Counted from the first letter of the stretch, positions 19,277 through 29,406 are shown. The stretch is 36,037 bases of DNA from an uncultured Micrococcales bacterium (GCA_913056225.1 CAJXMQ010000002.1:1-36037), one strand, 5' to 3'. A program made the numbers and translations. Notes: generated by a model from the letters alone, not told the origin.

Positions 19277-20314
19277 GTGGCCGAGGCAACCGATGCGGTG
19301 AACCTGGCTGATGAGGTCAGTGACGAAACAAGCGAAATTCTGGTCATCAACGATTCTGATGAGGACGACATTCCTTCTGCCACCACAACAATTTCTGGAG
19401 CCACGGCCGATCCCGTAAAGGATTATCTAAAGCAAATCGGTAAGGTTGCGCTTCTGAATGCAGAGCTTGAGGTTGAGCTTGCAAAAAGAATTGAAGCGGG
19501 GCTTTTCGCAGAGGAAAAGCTCAAGACTGAAAAGAAACTCTCCCCGGAAATGCGAAGTGATCTTCGCTGGGTGATGAAGGACGGGCAGCGCGCCAAGGCC
19601 CACCTGTTGGAGGCAAACCTACGTTTGGTAGTCAGTCTTGCGAAGCGTTACACCGGTCGAGGAATGCAGTTTCTTGATTTGATTCAAGAGGGAAACCTGG
19701 GCCTAATCAGGGCAGTTGAGAAATTTGACTACACCAAGGGTTATAAGTTCTCCACCTACGCAACTTGGTGGATTCGACAGGCAATCACCCGTGCAATGGC
19801 TGATCAGGCCAGGACTATTCGTATTCCTGTCCACATGGTTGAAGTCATCAATAAACTTGCCCGCGTGCAGCGTCAGCTGCTTCAGGATCTTGGCCGTGAG
19901 CCCAGCCCTGAAGAATTGGCAGCAGAGTTGGACATGACCCCTGAAAAAGTGGTTGAAGTTCAGAAGTATGGGCGTGAACCAATTTCTCTCTCGACCCCAC
20001 TGGGTGAAGATGGCGACAGTGAGTTTGGTGACCTGATTGAGGACACCGAAGCAGTGGTGCCCGCCGATGCCGTTGGCTACACGATGCTTCAGCGTGAATT
20101 GGAAAGAGTCCTAGACAGCCTTCACCCAAGAGAGGCTGGAGTGATTCGCTCCCGCTTTGGTTTGGGAGACGGTGTTCAGATGACGTTGGACCAGATCGGC
20201 GAGAAGTTTGGTGTAACCAGAGAGCGAATTCGTCAGATTGAGTCAAAGACTATGTCTAAGCTTCGTCACCCTTCAAGGTCTCAATTACTTAGGGACTACC
20301 TGGACCAGTCATGA
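19277..20314 (+). CDS. sigA: RNA polymerase primary sigma factor (SigA/RpoD/HrdB); true start possibly upstream near 19166
   Basis: [108 protein letters not shown], and C-terminal [32 protein letters not shown]. The frame stays open back to 19130. Confidence 0.96.
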   Translation: MAEATDAVNLADEVSDETSEILVINDSDEDDIPSATTTISGATADPVKDYLKQIGKVALLNAELEVELAKRIEAGLFAEEKLKTEKKLSPEMRSDLRWVMKDGQRAKAHLLEANLRLVVSLAKRYTGRGMQFLDLIQEGNLGLIRAVEKFDYTKGYKFSTYATWWIRQAITRAMADQARTIRIPVHMVEVINKLARVQRQLLQDLGREPSPEELAAELDMTPEKVVEVQKYGREPISLSTPLGEDGDSEFGDLIEDTEAVVPADAVGYTMLQRELERVLDSLHPREAGVIRSRFGLGDGVQMTLDQIGEKFGVTRERIRQIESKTMSKLRHPSRSQLLRDYLDQS

Positions 20315-21525
20315 GGACCATAATCGCTTTGGCTGTTGGCCGGGCGGTTCGGAAATTAATCAGGGTATTTCGACACGGCGGTGGCTCGGCGGTTCCAGGA
20401 ACAGTCGCTTCAATAATTCAGCCAAAACTATTTCAAAAAGCGATTTCTAAATTCCCTTTGGGTCTAGTGGTCATTAGTGGCAGCAGTGGAAAGTCATCCA
20501 CCACAAAGTTCTTGGTGCAAATACTTCAGGAACAGGGACTACAAGTCTTTACAAATCCCTCTACTGCGAATATTAAGCAAGGGCTTTTTAGCGCAGTGCT
20601 TCAAGGAGGCAGAGGCCTTGCTTTGCCAAAGGCGGATATTGCAGTAGTTGAAATGGACGAGGCCTTCGCTCTCAAAATCGGGGCACCGCTGAAACCTCGA
20701 CTGAGCGTACTTACCAATGTGATGGATGAACAGTTGGATAGGTTCATTGATAGCGAGTATGTTTTGAATTCTTTGCAGGGGCTAGCTCTGGAAAGTTCTG
20801 GCGTGATAGCAAATGGCAACGACCCAAAGCTTTCAAGCATTGCAAACGATAACGTTCGATATTTTGGATTTGATGAGACTCTAGTTAACAATGAGGCGGC
20901 TCCAAGGTATGCGTTTTCCGTGGCAAAGCCCATTTCAAAATTGGATTATGAAATCAATCAAGTCACACCGTTTTCACTAGAAACAGATTCCAGAAAAATA
21001 GAGCTTGACCTTCCTGACCGAGGTCTTCACATGGTGTTAAATTTTGCAGCCGCGGTGGCAGCGGCACTTGAGCTGGTTGAAAATTTTGATGAGAAAAAAC
21101 TGGCGACCTCCGCAGCTAATTTGGAAGGCGTTTTTGGGCGCGACAGCTTGGAAAACATAAATGGTGTTGAATCTAGGATTCTGCTCGTTCAAAACCGTGA
21201 GAGTTTTCGTTTGAACCTACTTAGGGCAAAAAATGCGGATCAGTTATTTATGGCGATTGGCACTGACGTAAAAGATCCATCATGGTTGTGGGGGGTTGAT
21301 TTCAATGGTCTCAGGCCGGTGGATATTCTTACTGGCCATCATGCAATCCCAATGAAATATCGACTGCAAAGCTGTGGGGTTGAGGCTAAAACGCTGGTAA
21401 GCGATTTCGATGAGGCGCTGCAGAGCTTTATCGAGTTAGAAAAACCAGTGTCTGGCGAGCGGATTTTCATGGTTACCGCTGACACCTTTAGGCGCATGAA
21501 ACGAAGTTTGGAGCTCAGCTCATGA
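20311..21525 (+). CDS. murT: MurT-like Mur ligase family protein (lipid II isoglutaminyl synthase subunit homologue), atypical: lacks zinc ribbon
   Basis: P-loop [55 protein letters not shown]; partner gene is GatD-like. ATGA overlap with sigA. Confidence 0.85.
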   Translation: MRTIIALAVGRAVRKLIRVFRHGGGSAVPGTVASIIQPKLFQKAISKFPLGLVVISGSSGKSSTTKFLVQILQEQGLQVFTNPSTANIKQGLFSAVLQGGRGLALPKADIAVVEMDEAFALKIGAPLKPRLSVLTNVMDEQLDRFIDSEYVLNSLQGLALESSGVIANGNDPKLSSIANDNVRYFGFDETLVNNEAAPRYAFSVAKPISKLDYEINQVTPFSLETDSRKIELDLPDRGLHMVLNFAAAVAAALELVENFDEKKLATSAANLEGVFGRDSLENINGVESRILLVQNRESFRLNLLRAKNADQLFMAIGTDVKDPSWLWGVDFNGLRPVDILTGHHAIPMKYRLQSCGVEAKTLVSDFDEALQSFIELEKPVSGERIFMVTADTFRRMKRSLELSS

Positions 21526-22055
21526 TCGGTTTTTTGTTCCCCGAGGTATGCAATCAGCAAGGTGATCAGGGGTATAAGGATTGGCTGGAGATAAATGGAG
21601 TTTCAACCCGTGTGGTAGGAGGAGAGCTCCCAACGGGCCTAGCGGGCTTGGTTGTTGGTGATGTCTCTGAGCAGGGTTCAGCAGTGCTTGAATCACTACT
21701 GGCCAATCATTGGCTTATTTCTGAGATTGAGAATGGGCTGACCGTCCTAGCCATCGGTAGATCTGGGCAAATAATCTCAAAAATTATTGGCGTGAAGCAT
21801 TTCATTGGAAGTCAAAAAAGCCAATACGTAAACACTGAGTTTCAAGACAAGCCCGTATATGGGTTTATCAATGGCAGGTACGATTTGGACAACCTGATTG
21901 TGGAGTCTCTTGTTGGCGAGGGACGACTCATCAATTGCGCGCTATTGGGACCAGTTGGAATCGTGAATCCTTGGTTTGAAAAATACTGTTTTGATATTGA
22001 AACGGCTTCTCGTGAAGACCTGACTGATCACTACAGAAAATTAGTGAGTGATTGA
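21522..22055 (+). CDS. gatD: GatD-like class I glutamine amidotransferase homologue, apparently lacking the catalytic Cys and His
   Basis: ATGA overlap with murT; GLTVLAIGRSGQIIS aligns to VLAICGGYQLLG and NCALLGPVGIVNPWF to GTYLHGPLLPKNP of canonical GatD. Confidence 0.72.
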   Translation: MIGFLFPEVCNQQGDQGYKDWLEINGVSTRVVGGELPTGLAGLVVGDVSEQGSAVLESLLANHWLISEIENGLTVLAIGRSGQIISKIIGVKHFIGSQKSQYVNTEFQDKPVYGFINGRYDLDNLIVESLVGEGRLINCALLGPVGIVNPWFEKYCFDIETASREDLTDHYRKLVSD

Positions 22056-22226
22056 GTCAGTCTTGTCTTGCCAATCAATCATGATTGGTTCCAGCTTTTC
22101 TTTATTGACTTTTCCGTGGTGACCACAGAACAGTAACTCTCCCGACTCTAGTTTCACAATGACGTAAGCCTGGGCGCCGCATATATCGCAACGATCTAGA
22201 GAGCTGAGTGTGCTGGTTTCTGACAT
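22041..22226 (-). CDS. DUF7455-type small zinc-ribbon-like protein
   Basis: DRCDICGAQAYVIVKLESGELLFCGHHGKVNKEKL, a conserved actinobacterial small protein next to parE/sigA. Confidence 0.85.
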   Translation of the reverse strand: MSETSTLSSLDRCDICGAQAYVIVKLESGELLFCGHHGKVNKEKLEPIMIDWQDKTDSITH

Positions 22227-22313
22227 AGTCCAAGGTTACGCTACGAACACTCAAGGGGTAGTCCAAAACAGGCCTGTTTCGCCAAGGGCGAAGTGTCAGC
22301 AACTAGCTAGCTG

Positions 22314-22319
22314 TATAAA
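22314..22319 (+). promoter_or_regulatory. Candidate -10 element (TATAAA) for parE
   Basis: TATAAA ends 10 nt before the parE ATG, so the transcript would be leaderless or nearly so; no convincing -35. Confidence 0.4.
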
Positions 22320-22329
22320 GAGATAAATT

Positions 22330-24393
22330 ATGCGGGTGAGTGATTATTCAGCAAGACACCTAAGCGTGCTAGAGGGCCTAGAAGCAGTTCGGAAGAGACC
22401 GGGCATGTACATTGGCTCAACTGATTCCCGCGGTCTCATGCACTGTCTTTGGGAAATTATTGATAACAGTGTGGATGAGGCTCTAGCCGGGCACTGCAAA
22501 AACATTGATGTTCGCATAAATTCTGACGGTTCGGCCATGGTTACCGATGACGGCCGTGGCATACCGATTGACAACGAGGCAAAGACTGGGCTTAGCGGTG
22601 TGGAACTGATCTTCACAAAGCTTCACGCTGGAGGAAAATTCGGGGGAGGTAGTTACGGTGCAAGTGGCGGTCTGCATGGAGTTGGTGCAAGTGTTGTAAA
22701 CGCTTTGAGCGAGAGGTTAGATGCAAGGGTCTATCGCGATGGGTATCGATGGGACATGAGTTTTCACAGGGGAGAACCTGGCAACTTTGTCGCAGATGGC
22801 AAGACCCAAAAGTTTACGCCGTTTATAAACTCCAGTGAATTAGCTAAGGCTGAAAAGGTTGCCAAGAAAAAGACGGGCACCGAGGTAAGGTTCTGGCCTG
22901 ATGCTCAAATCTTTACCAGCACTGAATTTGATCGTGATGCTCTAATTTCAAGGCTTCGGCAAACCGCGTTTCTAGTTCCTGGGTTAGCACTGAACCTGCA
23001 CTGGCTGGATGATGAGCCAGAGAGCTTTATTTTTGAGGGCGGACTGAATGACTTTGTTGAGTTTCTAGCTCCCGATGTAGCACTTACCCCCACTTACTTC
23101 ATTGATAGCCACGGTAGCTACAAAGAAACTGTTCCGGTTTTAGATGAGAAATCTGGAAATATGGTTTCGACAGAGGTTGATCGTGAGTGTCAAGTGAGAA
23201 TCTCTCTCAGGTGGGGACAGGGGTATGAAACCAGCGTCAAAAGTTTTGTGAATATCATCTCCACTCCCAAGGGCGGCACTCACCTATCTGGCTTTGAACA
23301 GGGTTTGGTAAAGGCCATAAAGAGCTACATTGAGTCAAACTCCAGGAAATTCAAACTCGGTGGCCTAAAAATAGAAAAAGAGGATGTTTTAGCAGGCCTC
23401 AGTGCAGTTGTGACAGTCAGCATTTCCGAGCCCCAGTTTGAAGGCCAAACTAAAGAAGTTCTGGGAACACCGCCGATAAGACAAATAGTCTCTCAGTCAA
23501 CGGTTGAGTGGTTTAGGTCGCTGACCAAATCCACTAAGCGGGAGGACAAAGCGGCAGTTGTCGCGCTTGCCGAGAAGATTGTAAGCGAGGGCAAGGCGCG
23601 TATAAGTGCCAGACAGATCAAGGAAAACCAGAGAAGAAAAAATGCACTGGAGTCCTCGTCGTTGCCGGCTAAGTTAGTCGACTGTCGTTCAAGTTCCGGC
23701 ACTGGCAGTGAGTTATTTATTGTTGAGGGTGACAGCGCTTTGGGGACGGCCAAGCTAGCTAGGGATAGCGAGTTTCAGGCACTACTTCCAATCCGTGGAA
23801 AAATCCTCAATGTTCAAAAAAGCTCTATCGCGGACATGCTTGCAAATGCTGAGTGCGCATCCATTACGCAGGTTATTGGTGGCGGAAGCGGCCGTAGCTT
23901 CGATCTCTCCAGTGTCCGCTATGAAAAAATCATTCTCATGAGCGATGCCGATGTGGACGGAGCCCACATCAGGACTTTGTTGCTAACTCTGTTTTTCCGC
24001 TACATGAGGCCACTGGTGGAGGCCGGTCGAATCTACGCAGCTGTACCTCCGCTTCATAGGGTTGTCATCATCAGCCCGGGCAGTAAGCCAAACGAGACCG
24101 TTTACACATACAGCCAACAGCAGCTAGATCGGTTGCTGGCAGATTTGGAGAAAAAGGGTCTCAAGTATCAGCAACCCATTCAGCGCTATAAGGGTTTAGG
24201 TGAAATGGACGCGGATCAGTTAGCGGAGACGACAATGCAGCCCGAGATGAGATCACTGAGACGAATTACGACAGCTGATGCTCAGGTTTCGGATGAAATG
24301 TTTGAATTGCTAATGGGAAGTGAAGTTCAGCCGAGAAGAGATTTCATAATCTCTTCAGCGGATGATTTCGAAAGACAAAATATAGACGCCTAA
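22330..24393 (+). CDS. parE: DNA topoisomerase IV subunit B-like (GyrB/ParE family)
   Basis: [111 protein letters not shown]. Confidence 0.94.
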   Translation: MRVSDYSARHLSVLEGLEAVRKRPGMYIGSTDSRGLMHCLWEIIDNSVDEALAGHCKNIDVRINSDGSAMVTDDGRGIPIDNEAKTGLSGVELIFTKLHAGGKFGGGSYGASGGLHGVGASVVNALSERLDARVYRDGYRWDMSFHRGEPGNFVADGKTQKFTPFINSSELAKAEKVAKKKTGTEVRFWPDAQIFTSTEFDRDALISRLRQTAFLVPGLALNLHWLDDEPESFIFEGGLNDFVEFLAPDVALTPTYFIDSHGSYKETVPVLDEKSGNMVSTEVDRECQVRISLRWGQGYETSVKSFVNIISTPKGGTHLSGFEQGLVKAIKSYIESNSRKFKLGGLKIEKEDVLAGLSAVVTVSISEPQFEGQTKEVLGTPPIRQIVSQSTVEWFRSLTKSTKREDKAAVVALAEKIVSEGKARISARQIKENQRRKNALESSSLPAKLVDCRSSSGTGSELFIVEGDSALGTAKLARDSEFQALLPIRGKILNVQKSSIADMLANAECASITQVIGGGSGRSFDLSSVRYEKIILMSDADVDGAHIRTLLLTLFFRYMRPLVEAGRIYAAVPPLHRVVIISPGSKPNETVYTYSQQQLDRLLADLEKKGLKYQQPIQRYKGLGEMDADQLAETTMQPEMRSLRRITTADAQVSDEMFELLMGSEVQPRRDFIISSADDFERQNIDA

Positions 24394-26672
24394 TGGGCTC
24401 CGATGGCCCTTGCATCTAATGCGGCACCAACGGTGTCTCGCTTGGTTGATTCAAGAATCTGTCTTGAGTCACCGAAACAGAACTCACCGCGTGATGAAAT
24501 CTCGGCAAAATATAGATATTTGTCTTGTTTGCCAAACCGTTGAAGCTTGACCCCTTGTGTGGCCCTGCCCTTTTTGGGGATGTCATTTACGGGGGTGGAC
24601 TTGCCTTTGCCAAATTCAGCTCCCAATAATCCATCTCCCGCTTCACTGGCGGTTAGCAAAAAATCTTCGTCCAAGCAGGCGGAGAATCCAATTAGCTGGT
24701 CATTCTCTGCCAACCTAATTCCCTGCATGCCAGAAGCTTGGAATCCTTGGGCCCGAACTGTGTCGGAGTCGATCTTTAGGCCTTGACCCAGCTTGCTTAC
24801 AAACAATAGATATTGCTTGCTCTCAGCCGCCGAGATGAGTCGGTCTCCTTCTGCCAAAGAGATGATTTTCACTGCGTCTTTATCTGGTAGCTCGGCGATG
24901 CGCTTCACGATGCCATCCTTTGTTGCCATGGCTATTGGCTTACCGGTATGCCCGATTATTGAAACAACCTTGTCATCTACTAGTTCCAGAAACTCGTTTA
25001 TTGTGGGAATCGATCCCAGTTGTTCTGCTGATTCAACCGGGGGTATGTCAATTGCGTTGATTTTGTAAAGCATGCCATTTTCGGTTATTGCTACAACCTC
25101 TCCCTCTATGGCCTTGGTTGGGCAGCCTTTTTGAGTGGATTGCTGCTCTGGCATTCGAACGAGTTTGCCATCACAGCTAAATGCTGTGATCAGCTCTAAG
25201 GTGTCATCGAGGGCTGAACGGATTTGAGTTCTTCTTGGAGTCGCCAGCTCCTTACTAACTTGCTCTAATTCTGTCTTTACTAATTCGGTTAGTTTCTCAG
25301 GCTGGTTAAGTATGGCTTCAAAACCCTCTATCTGCGTTCGCAGAGTCTCTGATTCGTTTTGCAATTCGATAACACTGAATCTTGTCAGGCGACGTAACCT
25401 CAGCTCTAATATGTGTTCAGCCTGGGCCTCAGACAAATCAAACACCTGCCTGAGTTTTTCATTAGCCTCCGAAACAGTTTCGGCTGATCTAATCAGTTCA
25501 ATAACCTCGTCAATGTTTAGAACAGCAATTTCCAAACCTTGAACTAGATGAAGTCTTGATTGGGCCTTTTGTAGCCTGAATTCTGTCCTTCTTGTAGTGA
25601 CACTCTTGCGGTGATCAATAAAGTGTTCCAACAACTCGATGACACCCATGGTCTTTGGCCTGCCGTCCACCAAGGCAATGTTGTTGATGCTGAAGCTTTC
25701 TTCCAGTGGAGTCAGCTTATAAAGCTTTTCCAAAACCTCTTGAGGGTCAAAGCCGTTTTTGATCTCAATAACCAACCTAAGACCGTGTTTGCGATCGGTG
25801 TAATCCTGAACATCACTGATGCCAGATAGCTTCTTAGAGCCAACCGCGTCCTTAATCTTTTCGATCACTCGCTCGGTGCCAACTTGATAGGGGAGCTCTG
25901 TCACCACCAGTGACAGTTTCCTTTTTGAAAGTGTTTCAATTGAAACTCGAGCTCTGACCTTTAGGCTCCCTTTCCCGATTTCATAGGCTTGCTGGATGCC
26001 GTCAACGGCTGTGATAATTCCGCCACCCGGGAAATCGGGACCAGGCAGAACCTGCATGATTTTTTTCAACGAATAATTACCCTGTAAGACTTTTATGGCA
26101 GCTTTGGTCACCTCTCCGAGGTTGTGAGGAGGCATAGAAGTTGCCATGCCAACAGCAATACCGCTTGCCCCGTTGACCAAAAGATTAGGGAAGGCGGCTG
26201 GTAAAACACTCGGTTCAGTCAATTGAGAGTCATAGTTTGGAATGAAATCAACAGTGTTTTCTTCGATCTCTGCAGTTAATGCCACAGATCCTTGGCTCAT
26301 TCTGGCCTCGGTGTAACGTGCGGCGGCCGGGCCGTCGTCTAGGCTTCCAAAATTGCCATGACCGTCAACTAGAGGAAGTCTCATGCTAAAGGGTTGTGCG
26401 AGTCGAACCAAAGCGTCATAGATTGCCTGATCACCGTGCGGGTGAAGCTTTCCCATGACATCACCAACCACCCTTGAGGACTTAACGTGGCCTTTGCTGG
26501 GCAATAAACCCATATCTCGCATTTGGTAAATGATTCTTCTCTGAACCGGTTTTAGTCCATCTCGGACGTCGGGCAGAGCTCGAGCATAGATAACCGAGTA
26601 GGAATACTCCAAAAAGGACTGCTGCATCTCGTCTGTGACGTCGATATCTGTTATTCGTTCGGAGTTAGTCAT
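24390..26672 (-). CDS. parC: DNA topoisomerase IV subunit A-like (GyrA/ParC family)
   Basis: [90 protein letters not shown] (active-site Tyr). Confidence 0.94.
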   Translation of the reverse strand: MTNSERITDIDVTDEMQQSFLEYSYSVIYARALPDVRDGLKPVQRRIIYQMRDMGLLPSKGHVKSSRVVGDVMGKLHPHGDQAIYDALVRLAQPFSMRLPLVDGHGNFGSLDDGPAAARYTEARMSQGSVALTAEIEENTVDFIPNYDSQLTEPSVLPAAFPNLLVNGASGIAVGMATSMPPHNLGEVTKAAIKVLQGNYSLKKIMQVLPGPDFPGGGIITAVDGIQQAYEIGKGSLKVRARVSIETLSKRKLSLVVTELPYQVGTERVIEKIKDAVGSKKLSGISDVQDYTDRKHGLRLVIEIKNGFDPQEVLEKLYKLTPLEESFSINNIALVDGRPKTMGVIELLEHFIDHRKSVTTRRTEFRLQKAQSRLHLVQGLEIAVLNIDEVIELIRSAETVSEANEKLRQVFDLSEAQAEHILELRLRRLTRFSVIELQNESETLRTQIEGFEAILNQPEKLTELVKTELEQVSKELATPRRTQIRSALDDTLELITAFSCDGKLVRMPEQQSTQKGCPTKAIEGEVVAITENGMLYKINAIDIPPVESAEQLGSIPTINEFLELVDDKVVSIIGHTGKPIAMATKDGIVKRIAELPDKDAVKIISLAEGDRLISAAESKQYLLFVSKLGQGLKIDSDTVRAQGFQASGMQGIRLAENDQLIGFSACLDEDFLLTASEAGDGLLGAEFGKGKSTPVNDIPKKGRATQGVKLQRFGKQDKYLYFAEISSRGEFCFGDSRQILESTKRDTVGAALDARAIGAH

Positions 26673-26698
26673 CAATCCCTTGTGGCAAGATAGTTAGG

Positions 26699-27775
26699 AT
26701 GCAGAAAACTCTACCTAAAGCCCCTAAATCATTGGGGAGGACTCGGCACGTGTTGAATTCTGCAATTGCAGCAATCAAAGGCGAGGCAAATCAGCTTGGT
26801 TTTTCAAAAGTTTCCTCAGTAATCATCGTGCTTGTTGATGGCTTAGGTTATCGACAGCTGGAACAAGTCGCAGGTCATGCACCCGTTATGTGGAAAAACT
26901 CAAAGCCAATATTGTCGGCGTTTCCTGCAACCACAAGCAATAACATCAAAAGTTTTGCAACTGGTCTCATGCCTTGCGATCATGGATTTTTGGGCTATCG
27001 AGTGAGACATCATCAGGGGGTAAGCAACCTGTTGAGCGACTTAGACAAATATGACCTAGAAGAGTTTTCTTCTGTGGTGAATATACCTGAGACCAAAACT
27101 GGAGTGGAGATTTCCACAGTTTCAATGCAGGAGTATGAAAACTCCGGATTTTCAAAGCTAACCATGGGTGGTTCAAACTTCGTTGCCGCGGAAACGATTG
27201 AAGATAGGTTTTTGAAAGCTCGCGAGATAACTAGGAAATCTAATCAACTGGTTTATCTGTATATCCCAGAGTTGGATAAAACTGGACACAAAGAGGGCTG
27301 GGGAAGTGATTTGTGGCTTAGCTATCTGGAGCAGGTTGACTCTGAGATTAGAAAAACTGACACTAGTGACCTAGGGCTGGTGCTAATAAGCGATCATGGG
27401 ATGGTGAACACCAGTGAAGAATTCCAAATTCATTTGGACAAGTACATCGACGCTGAAGATATTGACGCCATTACCGGCGACACCCGGTGCAACTATCTGC
27501 ACACCGAACTATCTCTGGAAGAGGTAACCCAGAGGCTCACTGACGAGCCGGTTGATGTTTACTCCACAGAGCAGATAGAGCAATTGGGTTGGTTTGGAGG
27601 GGAAATAAAGTCAGAATTCCGCTACCGGCTTCCAGAACTTGTTCTAATTGCTCGAGGGGATCATGTCCTGCTGCACAAGGATTTCAACACCGAGCGCGCC
27701 TACAAAATGGTTGGCCACCACGGAACATTTGATTCAAGGGAGCTGGAAGTGCCCCTGATGAGAATTGGAATCTAG
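26699..27775 (+). CDS. Alkaline phosphatase / nucleotide pyrophosphatase family protein
   Basis: IIVLVDGLGYRQLEQVAGHAPVM, SAFPATTSNNIKSFATGLMPCDHGFLGYRV, LISDHGMVNT, MVGHHGTFDSRELEVPLMRIG metal-site motifs. Confidence 0.9.
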   Translation: MQKTLPKAPKSLGRTRHVLNSAIAAIKGEANQLGFSKVSSVIIVLVDGLGYRQLEQVAGHAPVMWKNSKPILSAFPATTSNNIKSFATGLMPCDHGFLGYRVRHHQGVSNLLSDLDKYDLEEFSSVVNIPETKTGVEISTVSMQEYENSGFSKLTMGGSNFVAAETIEDRFLKAREITRKSNQLVYLYIPELDKTGHKEGWGSDLWLSYLEQVDSEIRKTDTSDLGLVLISDHGMVNTSEEFQIHLDKYIDAEDIDAITGDTRCNYLHTELSLEEVTQRLTDEPVDVYSTEQIEQLGWFGGEIKSEFRYRLPELVLIARGDHVLLHKDFNTERAYKMVGHHGTFDSRELEVPLMRIGI

Positions 27776-28512
27776 TCCTCTTCCTCGTCTTTCTTGCCAT
27801 CCCCTGCACCGAAGACTATTTCGTCCCAACTTGGCAATGAGGGGCGCTTCGAACTTGATTCGGGCTTAGGCACAAAAGGTTCGGATTCTTTTTGGGCCCT
27901 TCTCCGCTGAAGTTCCTCCAGTAGGTCAGTAGCAACACTGCTTGCATCCGAGGTTTGCTCTTCTGGCTCAGTCTCGGTTGTTTCAATTACACTCAGCGAA
28001 ACAGGAGCGGGTTGCTCATCAAATATTTCTCGGGCGCCGTCATTGATTGGTTTCAACCAGTTATTTCGCGGGTCAAAACTAAAAATAGCCTCGCTATCGT
28101 TTGAAGTCGCGGTTAGCGTCCACTGGTCATCTTGCTTCGAGACACGGTATTCAACATCTCCCAGACGATGGGTAATCAGTTTTGAAAGCTCGATTGTTTC
28201 ATCGAAGTCTTGAGCAACAACGTAAACAGCTAGTGCTGATGCCTTCACGTAATCAAGTTCTGCCATTACCGGAGCCGCAAAGGGCTCTACTTGTTCCGAA
28301 TCCACTCCAAGTTGCGCTGAGACCTCTTCCAGCGTTTTTCCGGATCTAATCAGAGATTGGACTTCCCCAGGTGAGAAGTTTGATGCTTGAGTGTCCTGGT
28401 TTCTCATGGCTTGTCGGAGTTGGGTGTTAATTTCCAAACGAACGGTGGCACCATTCTCGTCTTCGAGAATTAGAAAGTCACCTTCCCTGCGTGAAAACTT
28501 TATGTCTTTCAT
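27772..28512 (-). CDS. sepH: Septation protein SepH (DUF3071)
   Basis: MKDIKFSRREGDFLILEDENGATVRLEI, HTH FSPGEVQSLIRSGKTLEEVSAQLGV, YDYVKASALAVYV-like segment, C-terminal RPSLPSWDEIVFG. Start at 28512 has SD GCAGGAGG. Confidence 0.9.
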   Translation of the reverse strand: MKDIKFSRREGDFLILEDENGATVRLEINTQLRQAMRNQDTQASNFSPGEVQSLIRSGKTLEEVSAQLGVDSEQVEPFAAPVMAELDYVKASALAVYVVAQDFDETIELSKLITHRLGDVEYRVSKQDDQWTLTATSNDSEAIFSFDPRNNWLKPINDGAREIFDEQPAPVSLSVIETTETEPEEQTSDASSVATDLLEELQRRRAQKESEPFVPKPESSSKRPSLPSWDEIVFGAGDGKKDEEED

Positions 28513-28618
28513 GTGGCCTCCTGCTGCTACTTTGTCATCTAATTGCAAAAACCAGCTGATTTCAGACTGTGATTTTTGATATTCCCTGAACTTGTCCTGT
28601 GAATTTACCGTGGCGAGC

Positions 28619-28647
28619 TTGATTTAGGGAGCTTAATCAGGCATAGT
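28619..28647 (+). promoter_or_regulatory. Sigma70-type promoter for the DUF4193 gene
   Basis: TTGATT (28619-28624), 17-bp spacer, CATAGT (28642-28647), upstream of the GTG at 28679. Confidence 0.55.
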
Positions 28648-28678
28648 TTCGCCCTGAAACAGATGGAAGAGGTGTTTC

Positions 28679-28963
28679 GTGGCAACTGACTACGATGCGC
28701 AGAGAAAAGGCGAAGACGATACTGAGAGTATCGAGGTTCTAAAAGAACGCATGCCCGATAAGCCCAGCGGCATTAGTGATGGCGATGATAGCGAATTAGA
28801 ACCATACAGCGCTCCGGATGTTGTCAATGAAGAGCTAGATGTGGTGGTCATGCCGAAGCAGGAAAACGAGTTCACATGCATGGAGTGCTTCTTGCTGAAA
28901 CCAGCCACACAGCTGGGAAAGAAGAGTCGTCAGGGCTCAATTTGCCTTGACTGCTCCAGCTAG
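28679..28963 (+). CDS. DUF4193 family zinc-ribbon protein
   Basis: MATDYDAQRKGEDDTESIEVLKERM...EELDVVVMPKQENEFTCMECFLLKPATQLGKKSRQGSICLDC; GTG start. Confidence 0.92.
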   Translation: MATDYDAQRKGEDDTESIEVLKERMPDKPSGISDGDDSELEPYSAPDVVNEELDVVVMPKQENEFTCMECFLLKPATQLGKKSRQGSICLDCSS

Positions 28964-29383
28964 TGCTTTAGACAAACCTTCTGGGTCGCGGGTACTAATG
29001 AGTAGTTTCTTGTATGGATCTTCTGGGTCTATGTTGTCCAGCCTGACCACCGAGTCGATTCCGCCTCGAATTTGAAAAAAAGTATCGGGTCCTAGCTCTG
29101 GGCCTCTGGCCCTGAAGGCATCTTCACCAGATAGGGGCACTGGGTTTGTCAAAACCGACAAGGGGATTACCGCTCTTCCTAGCACCAACTCTTTATCACT
29201 AACTGAAATGCTGGGTGACATCCCATAAAGCAATGCATTCACCGCCAGAGTCACTGCTAGACCGATAAAAAAAGCTAAATACCAATCAAACGGCCCCAGC
29301 ATGAGTGTGAATCCTGGGATTAGTAAAAGCGTGGAAAGGGTCAATCCAATTGGTGGATTGAGTTTCTCTGAATAAATGGTCAT
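28937..29383 (-). CDS. DUF3093 family membrane protein
   Basis: YSEKLNPPIGLTLSTLLLIPGFTLMLGPFDWYLAFFIGLAV, RAFRARGPELGPDTFFQIRGGIDSVVRLDNIDPEDPYKKLLISTRDPEGLSKAL-type sequence; divergent from dut. Confidence 0.9.
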   Translation of the reverse strand: MTIYSEKLNPPIGLTLSTLLLIPGFTLMLGPFDWYLAFFIGLAVTLAVNALLYGMSPSISVSDKELVLGRAVIPLSVLTNPVPLSGEDAFRARGPELGPDTFFQIRGGIDSVVRLDNIDPEDPYKKLLISTRDPEGLSKALAGAVKAN

Positions 29384-29406
29384 CAGTTATAGATTACGCT
29401 CTAACC

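Noticed and set aside
22278-22292. Hairpin TTCGCC-AAG-GGCGAA before parE
   Set aside because: Short 6-bp stem without a T-tract; too little to call a terminator or regulator.
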